The position numbers and the translations under genes are program-made. DNA of 35,982 bases, from NCBI GenBank assembly GCA_039029535.1, contig JBCCFW010000064.1, forward strand, positions 1 to 35,982, read 5' to 3'. Source of the stretch: JBCCFW01 sp039029535. Its GTDB lineage: Bacteria; Acidobacteriota; JBCCFW01. Positions 1 to 7,776 of this stretch are shown in pieces (the first letter of the stretch is position 1; the number at the start of each line of letters is the position of its first letter). The notes beneath the pieces are model-generated. The model saw nothing but the letters and a program-made list of their open reading frames with translations. It was not told the DNA's origin and ran no database searches.

Positions 1-340
1 CGGCGTTCCTGGCGCGACGCGAATCGCGCGGATAGTGGGCCTATCCAAGTGATGAGCAACACTGCCAGGGGCGCCAAGGGCCGCCGAGAAATGTGACGAA
101 CTCACGTGACGCCCCACTAGCAGGCTAGGCGTCGCTCCTCTTTCCTAGCCCTGGACGAAAATCCCTCGCGAAGCTCAGGTTCGACTGCTGGCCAGCCTCG
201 TCCTGGCGGACGAGGACCGCTGCCAATCTCGTCCTGCGGACGAGGGCCGCTGCCAACCTCGTCCTGCGGGACGAGGGCCGCTGCCAACCTCGTCCTGCGG
301 ACGAGGACCGCTGCCAGCCTCGTCCTGCGGACGAGGTCCG
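1..340. other. Region without a convincing gene at the left edge
   Basis: I find no frame on either strand with a start, ribosome binding site and protein-like composition. Small inverted repeats lie near the left edge (GCGCGA/TCGCGC around 12-29 and GATAG/CTATC at 31-45), which could be the end of a gene outside the window. The right half is occupied by the five tandem hairpin units described separately. Confidence 0.6.
196..336. repeat. Array of five tandem hairpin-forming repeats
   Basis: Five stem-loop units start at 196, 227, 257, 288 and 318, so the period alternates 31/30 bases. Each is CCTCGTCC, a 3-4 base loop (TGC, TGCG or TGGC), then GGACGAGG, giving a perfect 8-bp stem. Copy 2 has a single T at stem position 1, which still allows a U-G wobble in plus-sense RNA. 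The 11-base linkers are also conserved, (A/G)CCGCTGCCA(A/G). Most variation between copies falls in the loops. The last linker runs directly into the stop codon (341-343) of the minus-strand gene that follows. There is no T-tract, so a simple intrinsic terminator is not indicated. Function unknown. Confidence 0.85.
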
Positions 341-955
341 CTACACCGCGTCGAGCTCGGTCAGGGTCACGACGAGCCGCTCGTCATCCGAGCTCGCGTG
401 CTCGAGTCTCACGCACGCTCGGAAGTGGCGGTCGTTCTCCCGCTCGAGCCCATGCTCGTCATCGGTCAGGGTCAGCTTGAAGGAGCCTTCGGGGGAGCCG
501 CTCTTCACGCACATCTCGAAGAGTCGGTCTCGCAGACGCGAGTACGTGGTCGTCAGCTCGTCGCCGCCCTGGACCAGGGGGCCCGGAGACTCGCCGCAAG
601 GGATCGCCAGTGAGTACCGGTCGTTTCGGATCGACTCGACCAGGAGCATCCCGCTGTAGCGGATCACGTCGCAGCGACGGTCGACCTCGGCCTTCACGAG
701 CCGCCAATGTCGTCTCGGTAGCCGGATGCCGTGGTGCCAAGAGAAGACCGTGCCCAGCACGCCGATGAGGACGAGGCCGGGCCCTACCAGCAGGAGCCGG
801 GAGCGGAGAACGGGCTCGGGCGGGGCATGGCCTGCCGCCCAGGCGATCAGGATGCCTCCTGCGCCGACCACGAGCAGGGAGAGCGGGATCAGGTCCGCGA
901 CCCAAGTCCTCCTCGGGGGAAGGTCCTCGTAGCAGTGGTCGCAGTGGATGGGCAT
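341..955 (-). CDS. Hypothetical two-TM membrane protein with N-terminal CxxC
   Basis: This 204-residue protein is not one I recognise. It starts with a CDHC motif (Cys5, Cys8), followed by two hydrophobic segments at about residues 22-41 and 54-73. The rest (about 75-204) is soluble and mixed-charge with no known catalytic motif. A single CxxC is only half a zinc ribbon, so metal binding is uncertain. The start is supported by a GAGAGGAG ribosome binding site about 7 bases upstream of the ATG. Both ends would face the cytoplasm if the short N-terminus is inside. It lies 68 bases after the receiver gene 1024-1419 on the same strand and could be co-transcribed with the kinase cluster. Its stop codon lies inside the last linker of the tandem hairpin array. 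Confidence 0.7.
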   Translation of the reverse strand: MPIHCDHCYEDLPPRRTWVADLIPLSLLVVGAGGILIAWAAGHAPPEPVLRSRLLLVGPGLVLIGVLGTVFSWHHGIRLPRRHWRLVKAEVDRRCDVIRYSGMLLVESIRNDRYSLAIPCGESPGPLVQGGDELTTTYSRLRDRLFEMCVKSGSPEGSFKLTLTDDEHGLERENDRHFRACVRLEHASSDDERLVVTLTELDAV

Positions 956-1023
956 CCCGAGCTCCTCTCAGGGTGAACCTGGGGCTCGGGGTGGGTTCTC
1001 GTCCAGGGAGAGAGGAACCGCGA

Positions 1024-1419
1024 CTACGCGGAAGCGGTCGAAGGCAGGTGCCGCTCCACCATCATGAGGAAGGGGCGGACGAGCACGGGCTTGGTGAGGA
1101 AGTCGTCGCAGCCGGCGGCTCGGGCTGCGTCGCGGACTTCCTTGAAGGCGTGGGCGCTCACCACCACGATGGGGATGTGCTTGGTCGCGTCCTCGGCCTT
1201 GAGCGTCCGCGTCGCCTCGACGCCGTCGATCTGGCCGGGGAGCTGGAGGTCCATGATGATGAGGTCGGGCAGGTGCTCGCGGGCGGCCTCGATGCCGTCC
1301 TCCGCGGTGCCTGCCAGCACCACCGTGTAGCCCTTCTTCTCCAGCAACATGGAGAAGAGCCGCACGTTTGCCGGATTGTCCTCGACCAGGAGAACGTTGC
1401 CCGAAGGAGCGTCGCTCAT
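1024..1419 (-). CDS. Stand-alone receiver-domain response regulator (CheY/DivK type)
   Basis: A 131-residue protein made only of a receiver domain. The acidic pair E13/D14 (VEDN), the phospho-acceptor D57 in IIMDLQLPG, the switch residue S88 (VVVSAH) and the conserved lysine K110 (LTKP) are all present, so it should be phosphorylated. There is no DNA-binding or enzymatic output domain, so it must act by protein contact or as a phosphorelay intermediate. Its ATG overlaps the stop of the upstream hybrid kinase gene as ATGA (1416-1419). This indicates translational coupling and makes that kinase the probable phosphodonor. The GQIDG insertion after the LPG is typical of DivK-like receivers found beside hybrid kinases. 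Confidence 0.93.
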   Translation of the reverse strand: MSDAPSGNVLLVEDNPANVRLFSMLLEKKGYTVVLAGTAEDGIEAAREHLPDLIIMDLQLPGQIDGVEATRTLKAEDATKHIPIVVVSAHAFKEVRDAARAAGCDDFLTKPVLVRPFLMMVERHLPSTASA

Positions 1420-3767
1420 GCCTGCACCTCCTTCGCTTCCTGATGACCGAGACCCAGGAGCGTTCGCACCAGGTCACCGCCCGAGAATCCACCCTTCTGC
1501 AGCACCCGACCCACGCTTCCCTCGAGACGTTCGAGCTCTTCGCGAGAGAGATCCTTCGCCGTGACGAGGAGCACCGGCAGGTCTCGCATGGTCCCCGCCG
1601 CCTCCAGCTCCTCGAGGACGTCGAAGCCACTGAAGCCCGGCATCATGAGGTCGAGCAACATGACGTCGGGGGTGACGTCCTTGAGCATCTCCAGCCCCTC
1701 GCGTCCGCCCGGGGCCGTCTTGACCATCCAACCCGCCGCGCCGAGCACGCGCTCGTACCAGCGGAGGATGGTCTCGTCGTCGTCGATGGCCAGCACCGTG
1801 CCGGGCTCGCCGAGGCTGACGACCGACTGCAGCGACGTGAAGAGCTGCTGGCGGTCGACCGGCTTGACCAGGTAGGCACGCGCGCCGAGCTGCAGGCCCT
1901 TCGCCTGCTCTTCCAGCCCGGACATGATGATGACCGGGAGGTGACGCGTGCTCTCGTCTTCCTGGAGCTCGCTGAGCACGCTCCAGCCGTCGCGATCGGG
2001 GAGGCCGATGTCGAGGGTGATGGCGTCCGGGTGCATGTCCCGCGCCTTGATGAGCGCCTCGCTACCCCCGCCGGCGATCTCCACTCGGTACCCGTGCTTG
2101 CGCAGGGTGAGACCGAGCAAGCTCGCCGAGGCTGGATCGTCCTCGACCACGAGGATGAGCGGGTTGCTCACGCCGCCATCGAGCGAGGGCATGTTCTCCT
2201 GGTCGGGAGCCTCGCAGTCCTGCCAGGGGATCGTGAAGGTGAACGTCGTGCCCTTGTCGACCTCGCTGGTGAAGTCGATCTCGCCCCCGTGGAGCTCCAC
2301 CAGCTTCTTGCAGAGCGCGAGACCGAGACCCGTGCCCTCCTGCTCGCGGGAGTAGGGGTTGTCGACCCGGTCGAATTCCGAGAAGACCCGTCCGCGGTCG
2401 GCCTCGCTGATGCCGACGCCGGTGTCGGCGACGTCCACGATGAGACGCTCCAACGGCGTGGCCTCGAGCGCGTCCGGCTGCTCGGTGCTCCGCCTGATGC
2501 GCACGGTGACCTTGCCCTTCGGCGTGTACTTGATCCCGTTGCCGAGCAGGTTGGTGAAGACCTGACGGAGACGGCGACCGTCCGCCATGAGCTCTCCCTC
2601 GGCGCTCTCGTCGACGTCGAGCTCCAGCTCCAGGCCCTTGTCGTGAGCGATGGCCTTGACCGAGGTCAGGGCCTCGTCGGCGAGGAGATGGATGTTGAGC
2701 GGCTCGAGGTTGAGCTCGGCCTTGCCCGACTCGATCTTGGCGATGTCGAGGATGTCGTTGATGAGCGTGAGCAGGTGCTTGCCGCTGGACAGGATGTCCC
2801 CGACGCACTGCTGCTGCTCCTCGTTGAGATCGCCGGTCAGGCCTTCGCGCATGAGGTCGGAGAAGCCGATCATCGCGTTGAGCGGCGTGCGGAGCTCGTG
2901 GGACATGTCGGCCAGGAACGCCGACTTGCGTCGGCTGATCCGGAGCAGCTCGGCGTTGGTGCTCATGACCGTGTCGTTGGCCACGCGCAGCTCGTCCATC
3001 TGTTGCTGATAGGCCTCGGCCGTCCGTTTCTGTATGCCCACCTTCATGGTGGAGAAGGCACCGACCAGGTGGGCGACCTCGTCCGAGGCACCCTGCTCGT
3101 CGAACTCGGTCTCGTAGGCACCGGTGGCCATGCGCTCCGCCACCCGGGTCATCTCCTGGAGCGGCGCCACGATGCGGCTCATGTAGAACAAGGCGATGAG
3201 CGCCGAGATGACGACGATGGGGAGGATGGTCAGCACCGTCGCGCGGAGGGCGCGTCCCAGCGTGCCGTTGATGCGCGAGTGCGAGATCATCAGCTCGACC
3301 GTGCCGATGGGCTCGGGCTCGGCCTTCTTCTCGTCGGCCGTGCCCGCGTCGAAGCCGAAGTCGAAGGGACCGGGCTCTTCGAGATCCTCCTCGACGGCGA
3401 ACTCGATGGGCACCTTCACGACGTGGAAGTCACCGTCGCCTTCGACCGTGCCGGGGACCGCGTCGGCTTTCCACTCGTTGCTGCGGGAGCGCAGGAGCTC
3501 CTCACCGTCGGTGTCGGTGATGAGCACCTCCAGGACGTCGGTCTCCTGGAGCGTGCCGGTCGCCATGTCCTCGAGAGTGGGGATGTCCTCGGTGAAGACG
3601 GCGTAGCTCGACGTGCGCGCCAGTGAGCGAGCGGTCGACTCACCCCAGCTCGCCAGCTCCTCGTGGAGGTGCCGGCGGAGCTGACCGTGCCCGAGCGCTC
3701 CCAGGAGCAGGCCCAGGCCCACGGTCAACACGACCGAGAACAAGATCGACTTTCCTCGAAGACCCAT
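1416..3767 (-). CDS. Membrane hybrid sensor histidine kinase with two receiver domains
   Basis: A 783-residue inner-membrane kinase. TM1 lies at about residues 8-26, a periplasmic sensor at about 27-175 (its pattern resembles CHASE8-type sensors), TM2 at about 176-196 and a HAMP linker at about 197-250, followed by a helical segment. HisKA has the phospho-acceptor H290 in MSHELRTPLN. The ATPase domain has N410 (NLLGNGIKYTP), the G1 box DTGVGI (about 448) and the G2 box GTGLGLA (about 478). Two C-terminal receivers follow: D586 with K635, and D706 with K758. All phosphotransfer residues are intact, so this is an active hybrid kinase feeding a multistep relay. No Hpt domain is visible in the window. 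It overlaps the downstream receiver gene by 4 bases and diverges from another receiver gene at 3951. Confidence 0.95.
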   Translation of the reverse strand: MGLRGKSILFSVVLTVGLGLLLGALGHGQLRRHLHEELASWGESTARSLARTSSYAVFTEDIPTLEDMATGTLQETDVLEVLITDTDGEELLRSRSNEWKADAVPGTVEGDGDFHVVKVPIEFAVEEDLEEPGPFDFGFDAGTADEKKAEPEPIGTVELMISHSRINGTLGRALRATVLTILPIVVISALIALFYMSRIVAPLQEMTRVAERMATGAYETEFDEQGASDEVAHLVGAFSTMKVGIQKRTAEAYQQQMDELRVANDTVMSTNAELLRISRRKSAFLADMSHELRTPLNAMIGFSDLMREGLTGDLNEEQQQCVGDILSSGKHLLTLINDILDIAKIESGKAELNLEPLNIHLLADEALTSVKAIAHDKGLELELDVDESAEGELMADGRRLRQVFTNLLGNGIKYTPKGKVTVRIRRSTEQPDALEATPLERLIVDVADTGVGISEADRGRVFSEFDRVDNPYSREQEGTGLGLALCKKLVELHGGEIDFTSEVDKGTTFTFTIPWQDCEAPDQENMPSLDGGVSNPLILVVEDDPASASLLGLTLRKHGYRVEIAGGGSEALIKARDMHPDAITLDIGLPDRDGWSVLSELQEDESTRHLPVIIMSGLEEQAKGLQLGARAYLVKPVDRQQLFTSLQSVVSLGEPGTVLAIDDDETILRWYERVLGAAGWMVKTAPGGREGLEMLKDVTPDVMLLDLMMPGFSGFDVLEELEAAGTMRDLPVLLVTAKDLSREELERLEGSVGRVLQKGGFSGGDLVRTLLGLGHQEAKEVQA

Positions 3768-3868
3768 GGGATTCGTGTCTTCCGCTGGTGAGATGGTCTA
3801 GATGCACGTCGCTCTGGGAGAAGACACCCAGGCTAGCACGTGGATCGAGTGAATTTTCTGGATTACCG

Positions 3869-3897
3869 TTGGCCCGATCGGGGAGCGGGCTGACAAT
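3869..3897 (+). promoter_or_regulatory. Candidate sigma70-type promoter for the receiver gene at 3951
   Basis: TTGGCC (3869-3874) and GACAAT (3892-3897) are separated by 17 bases, about 50 bases upstream of the TTG start. The match to consensus is moderate (3/6 and 4/6), so this is only a candidate. Confidence 0.3.
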
Positions 3898-3950
3898 CGC
3901 TCGGACGACACCGAGCCCATCGGGTTCGACGAGCGACGTGAGGCGACGAC

Positions 3951-4316
3951 TTGACGATCAAGGTGCTCTTGCTGGACGACGATCGGGCCTTCCTGACCCT
4001 GTCGCGCAAGCGGCTGGAGGCGGAGGGCATGACCGTGTTCACCGCCGAGTCCTGGCACGAGGTGACGCCCATCCTGCGAGAGGAGCCGGACATCGCGCTC
4101 CTCGACGTCCACGTGCCCGCTCTCGACGGCGACGCTCTCGCCGACATCGTCAAGGGAGCACATCCCGACATCGTCGTGTTGCTGATGAGCTCGGCCGACG
4201 AGGACGAGCTCGCCAGGCGCGTGAGCCGGTCCCGGGCCGATGGCTACATCAGCAAGTCGGCCAGCGGAGCAGAGCTCGTGGCCGCGGTGCGTCGTCACCT
4301 CCGCACCTCGTCCTGA
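3951..4316 (+). CDS. Stand-alone receiver-domain response regulator
   Basis: A 121-residue single receiver domain. The acidic pocket is D9-D11 (LLLDDD), the phospho-acceptor is D52 (ALLDVHVP), the switch position is S80/S81 and the conserved lysine is K102 (YISKSAS). No output domain follows. The start is a TTG, supported by GTGAGG 7 bases upstream (3938-3943) and by the domain beginning at once with TIKVLLLDDD. It is transcribed divergently from the hybrid kinase and converges on the substrate-binding protein gene with only 13 bases between stops. It therefore sits between the two halves of the putative sensing block. It could be an additional relay target of the kinase; this partnership is inferred from position only. 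Confidence 0.88.
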   Translation: MTIKVLLLDDDRAFLTLSRKRLEAEGMTVFTAESWHEVTPILREEPDIALLDVHVPALDGDALADIVKGAHPDIVVLLMSSADEDELARRVSRSRADGYISKSASGAELVAAVRRHLRTSS

Positions 4317-4332
4317 GCGCGTCGACGGCTCA
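4314..4332. terminator. Inverted repeat spanning both stop codons of a convergent gene pair
   Basis: TGAGC (4314-4318) and GCTCA (4328-4332) form a 5-bp stem around GCGTCGACG. The arms contain the TGA stop of the plus-strand receiver gene and the TCA (stop) of the minus-strand binding-protein gene. It has no T-tract. It may work as a short bidirectional terminator. Confidence 0.35.
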
Positions 4333-5250
4333 TTCGATCACTCGGCGCGCTTCGGTGCGGATGGACTCGGGCACGTCGAACTTGAGGAGCTTGGCCGCCC
4401 GGAGGTTCACCGAAACACCGAGATTGGCCGGGCGCTCGGCCGGCTGGAAGCTCGGCGGCTGGCTGGAGTCGAGGACGCGCTCGAGCAGGTCGGCGGTCTG
4501 ACGACCGACGTCGGCCCACTCGGGGTCGAGGGAGAAGAGAGCGCCGCGGCTCAGGAACTGCTCCGAGTCGCCCAGGACGGGGATGCGCTTCTTGGTCATC
4601 TCGACGATGACGTACTCGAGGGAGCGGGCGTTGAGCGCCTTGGGGATGGGAAGGAGCCAGAGCGCATCGACCTGCCCCATCTCGCGCAGGGCCTTCGGGA
4701 CGTCCTTCGAGCTCAACGCTTCGACGGGGACGAGCTCCCAACCGAGGTCGTCGGCGACGTCTCGGGCGGCGTCGAGCTCGGCCTCGTGGATCCGCGGGTC
4801 GTGCAGCACGCCGATGCGCTGAACGTCCGGCATGGCCTGGTCGAGGAGCTCGAACTCACGACGAGGATCGCTGTCGAGGTTGACGCCGGTGATGTTGTCC
4901 TGGCCGGGCGGGTGATGACGCTCGGCCTTGCTCAGCATCGTGTAGACCACCGGCAGCTCGGTCTCCTCGGCGAGGAGGCGGAGGGCGAGGGTGCCGACGG
5001 CCACCAGGGCGTCGGGCGACTCTTGCCGGACCGAGAGGTAGGTGTCGCGCGCCTTGTCGACATCGCCTTCCATCGAGAGGACCTCGAACTCGGCGTCGGG
5101 CATGGCGTCGCGAATCGCCTCGATGGCCTGGTCGTAAGGGGCGCGCTCGTGACTCTTGAAGACGGCGATCTTCTGCGCTCGTGCCGGCTCGACCACGAGA
5201 CCGACGAGGGCGCAGGCGACGAGCACCAGCCAGCTACTGCGCGTCATCAT
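4330..5250 (-). CDS. Periplasmic substrate-binding protein, ABC_sub_bind (PF04392-like)
   Basis: A 306-residue secreted protein. The signal peptide runs from MMTRSSWLVLVACALV to about ARA-Q (residue 25). The mature part has the two-lobed pattern of the PF04392 family: KIAVFKS at the start of lobe 1, PDALVAVGTLALRLL, PVVYTMLS, NITGVNLDSDP, a lobe-2 start RIGVLHDP, and DALWLLPIP. Family members often bind amino acids or aromatic compounds, but the ligand here cannot be read from sequence. The frame stays open far upstream. I place the start at 5250 because its ATG overlaps the receptor stop as ATGA and a signal peptide follows directly. No permease or ATPase gene is nearby, so a role in sensing or in handing ligand to the adjacent kinase fits better than transport. 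Confidence 0.9.
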   Translation of the reverse strand: MMTRSSWLVLVACALVGLVVEPARAQKIAVFKSHERAPYDQAIEAIRDAMPDAEFEVLSMEGDVDKARDTYLSVRQESPDALVAVGTLALRLLAEETELPVVYTMLSKAERHHPPGQDNITGVNLDSDPRREFELLDQAMPDVQRIGVLHDPRIHEAELDAARDVADDLGWELVPVEALSSKDVPKALREMGQVDALWLLPIPKALNARSLEYVIVEMTKKRIPVLGDSEQFLSRGALFSLDPEWADVGRQTADLLERVLDSSQPPSFQPAERPANLGVSVNLRAAKLLKFDVPESIRTEARRVIE

Positions 5251-7535
5251 GAGCCACCTCCACCGCCGCTCGTGCGACGCAGGGTGACGTGGAAGGACGG
5301 GTCGCCGGCGCCGGGAGCATCGAGCTCGGGGCCGGATCCGAAGACGTCGCGCAAGGTGCCCGACAGGGTGAAGCCGCGCTTGAGGCGGACGCCAGCGGTC
5401 AGGTTGTAGCGCCCCAGCGAGTCTCGAAGCTCCAGGAAGGAGGCATCCCGCGCCGAGGTCACGCTGGCCCGGGCGCTCATGAAGACGCGCTCGGTGGGGC
5501 GGTAGCGGAGCTGCAGCGTCGCGCGGTGCTGGCGGAAGCTCTCGCTCGTGAGGACGGGAGCGAGCTCCGGGACGTCGTCGTCCTTGACCGGTCCGGGGAG
5601 CACCTCGCCGGTCCGGCGGTCGATGCGGTTGCCGGTGGCGATGAACTCCTCGCCGGTGGGGCGGTCGGTGTCGAGGAGGCCGATGCTGCTGCGGAGGCTG
5701 AGCTTCTCGTGGAGCTGGCCCCGGAAGGCGAGCTCGAAGCCGTGCCCCTCGGTACCGCGTCCGTTGATGAAGGTGGCTGCCACCGGCGTGCGGTTGAAGT
5801 CGGCCAGGGTGACCAGCACGGGCAGCGGCGGATGGCTGCCCAGCTCGTCCCACTGGGCGGCCAGGAAGATGTCGCGACGGTCGACGCGCAGGACGACCTC
5901 ACCGTCGATGCGGTAGTCGTAGAGAGTGAGCGTCAGCCGAGACTTCTTGCTCAGCTCCAGGCCGGCCTCGAGCTCGATGGTCGCGATGTCCTCCTGCTCG
6001 AGATCGGGGTTGCCTCGGAGCGTGAGGAGCTGGCTGCGGGTCTCGGCGAAGAGCTCGACGAAGTTCGGCGAGCGGAAGGCCGTGCCGTAGGACGCCTTGA
6101 GCACGAGCCGGTCGTGGGGCTTGCCGATGAGGCTGAGTCGCGGGCTGAAGCTCGATCCGAAGCGACGATGCCGGTCGTAGCGGGCGCTGCCGCTGACGAT
6201 GAAGCGGCTGTCGAAGAAGCGCCACTGGTCCTCGACGACGACCGCGGTGTTGGCGAAGAGATGACGCCCGACCTCCTCGTGGCTGACCCGCTCGAAGCGA
6301 GCCGAGGCACCCGCGAGGAAGGAGTGACGATCGGAGATGGTCCAGTCGAAGTGGTACTCGCCGAACAGGCTCCGCTCGCGGCTGTCGAGATCGCGGGTGT
6401 CCTGGTCGACGGTGCCCGCCTGCAGTGCTCGGTAGGCGTCGATGTCGAGGCGGAGGTCGCCGATGCCGGCGCGGGCGCGACCGTCGAGGAGCTGTCGGCT
6501 GGGGCTCTGCTGGATCTCGCCCTCTTCGTCGATGACGAAGGTGGTGTTCTGGAAGACCCAGCCCGGGGTCAAGACCTCGAGACCCAGGTCGGAGAAGCTC
6601 TCGCGGTAGACGTTCTCTTCGAAGACGCCGGTGACACGGAAGGCCTGACGCTTGTCGATGCCCCAGTTGCGCGCCCAGCGGACGTCGGCGTGCAGGCCTC
6701 GACGCTCGGTGCGGTTGGCCGGGGTGGGGACGTCGATGGTGCCGGGCTCGTCGAAGCTCTTGAGGTAGGCGCCGAAGTCGTAGGTCCAGTCGTTGCGCAC
6801 CCAGCGACCCGACAGCTCGACGTTGCGCTGCTCGCGATCGTCGGGACCCAGCCCGTCGGGAGGGGCGGCCTCGCCGGCGCGACCGCGGAGGACCAGCTCA
6901 CCACGGGTGGTCGAGCGCCCCCAGGTGCCCTCGAAGAGCCTCGTGTCGTCGACGCCCAGGCTCGCGCGGAGCTCGTGACCCTCGATCGCCTCGCCGGTCT
7001 CGGTGACCAGGTTGATGAAGCCGCCCAGCGCGTTGGCGCCATAGAGCGCCGAGCCGGGACCGCGCACGATCTCGACACGCTGGAGGTGATCGATCGGCTG
7101 CGTGAGGTCGTAGAGCGCCTCGCCGCGGAAGATCGAGTTCAGCCGTCGGCCGTCTTGCAGGAGCAGGACCTTGTTGCCGAAGGGCTGGCGGACGCCGCGG
7201 ATCTCGAACCCAGGAGCCTGCGTCTGCGGGACGAGGTCGAGCGAGACCAGGGCGTGGAGGAGGTCGCCGAGAGTCAGGACGCCGAGGTCTTCGAGCTCGT
7301 CCGCCTGGAGGACGGTGATGGAGCCCGGCGCCTCGCTGAGCTTCTGAACTCGCCGGCTCGCTGCGGCGACGACTTCCTCTTCCTCGAAGAGGAGAAGCTC
7401 GTACTCGACGAAGTCGTCGTCCTCGAACGCGGCCTGAGCGAGCGGCGCGTGGGCGAGGACGGCGCAGAGCCAGGCGGTCCCGATGCGTTTGAGAACGCTC
7501 GGCGTCGTGCGATCGATCGTGTTCCGGGTCCGCAT
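5247..7535 (-). CDS. TonB-dependent outer membrane receptor
   Basis: A 762-residue outer-membrane receptor. A signal peptide ends near AQA (about residue 35). A TonB-box-like stretch EEEEVVAAASRR lies at 51-62. The plug domain (about 63-180) includes GFEIRGVRQPFGNKVLLLQD and the hallmark VEIVRGPGSALYGANALGG. The remaining roughly 580 residues have alternating beta-strand character typical of the 22-strand barrel. The usual aromatic-ended last strand (FHVTLRR) is followed by a short Gly-rich tail, TSGGGGGS, instead of ending the protein. A weak AGGA ribosome site precedes the ATG. It is translationally coupled to the binding-protein gene, so both probably handle the same ligand. The ligand is unknown; siderophore, cobalamin and organic acids all remain possible. 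Confidence 0.95.
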   Translation of the reverse strand: MRTRNTIDRTTPSVLKRIGTAWLCAVLAHAPLAQAAFEDDDFVEYELLLFEEEEVVAAASRRVQKLSEAPGSITVLQADELEDLGVLTLGDLLHALVSLDLVPQTQAPGFEIRGVRQPFGNKVLLLQDGRRLNSIFRGEALYDLTQPIDHLQRVEIVRGPGSALYGANALGGFINLVTETGEAIEGHELRASLGVDDTRLFEGTWGRSTTRGELVLRGRAGEAAPPDGLGPDDREQRNVELSGRWVRNDWTYDFGAYLKSFDEPGTIDVPTPANRTERRGLHADVRWARNWGIDKRQAFRVTGVFEENVYRESFSDLGLEVLTPGWVFQNTTFVIDEEGEIQQSPSRQLLDGRARAGIGDLRLDIDAYRALQAGTVDQDTRDLDSRERSLFGEYHFDWTISDRHSFLAGASARFERVSHEEVGRHLFANTAVVVEDQWRFFDSRFIVSGSARYDRHRRFGSSFSPRLSLIGKPHDRLVLKASYGTAFRSPNFVELFAETRSQLLTLRGNPDLEQEDIATIELEAGLELSKKSRLTLTLYDYRIDGEVVLRVDRRDIFLAAQWDELGSHPPLPVLVTLADFNRTPVAATFINGRGTEGHGFELAFRGQLHEKLSLRSSIGLLDTDRPTGEEFIATGNRIDRRTGEVLPGPVKDDDVPELAPVLTSESFRQHRATLQLRYRPTERVFMSARASVTSARDASFLELRDSLGRYNLTAGVRLKRGFTLSGTLRDVFGSGPELDAPGAGDPSFHVTLRRTSGGGGGS

Positions 7536-7586
7536 CTGCGTTCCTGGTCCTGGCTTCTCGTGTCCCGTTACATCAAGCGTGAGGCG

Positions 7587-7592
7587 ATGCTA
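7587..7592 (-). promoter_or_regulatory. Candidate -10 element for the TonB receptor operon
   Basis: On the minus strand this reads TAGCAT (4/6 match), about 52 bases upstream of the receptor ATG. The context CTGCTAGCAT resembles CTGCTATCAT upstream of trxB. No good -35 is visible. The direct repeat at 7609-7636 lies where a -35 would be, which suggests an activator- or repressor-controlled promoter. Confidence 0.3.
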
Positions 7593-7608
7593 GCAGTAGT
7601 GCAAGTGG

Positions 7609-7636
7609 GTCCCGGTGTTTACGTCCCAATGTTCCC
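7609..7636. repeat. Adjacent 14-base direct repeats upstream of the TonB receptor
   Basis: GTCCCGGTGTTTAC (7609-7622) is followed at once by GTCCCAATGTTCCC (7623-7636), identical at 10 of 14 positions. A partial copy GTCCCGTTAC lies at 7562-7571 and an inverted GGGAC at 7643-7647. The pair overlaps the expected -35 zone of the receptor promoter and could be an operator. The flanking segment AGGGGACAGAGTCTGGTCC (7641-7659) also resembles short REP-like palindromes, so a degenerate repetitive element is an alternative. Confidence 0.4.
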
Positions 7637-7776
7637 GGTTAGGGGACAGAGTCTGGTCCGTGAAGCGAGAGCCCCTGTCTTGGCTCCATTGCCTGCAATG
7701 CACCTTGCCGCGCATCTTGCAAGCCAGGGCCCCACTGCTCGTGACTCGTCAGGGACGAGCGCCGCCGGCTCCGGAT

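Noticed and set aside
196..336. CRISPR array
   Set aside because: The ~11-base linkers between palindromic units are nearly identical to each other, so there are no unique spacers, and no cas genes are present.
5251..5853. N-terminal extension of the substrate-binding protein gene into the receptor gene
   Set aside because: The frame is open but the translation is arginine/proline-rich shadow sequence. The signal peptide and ATGA overlap place the true start at 5250.
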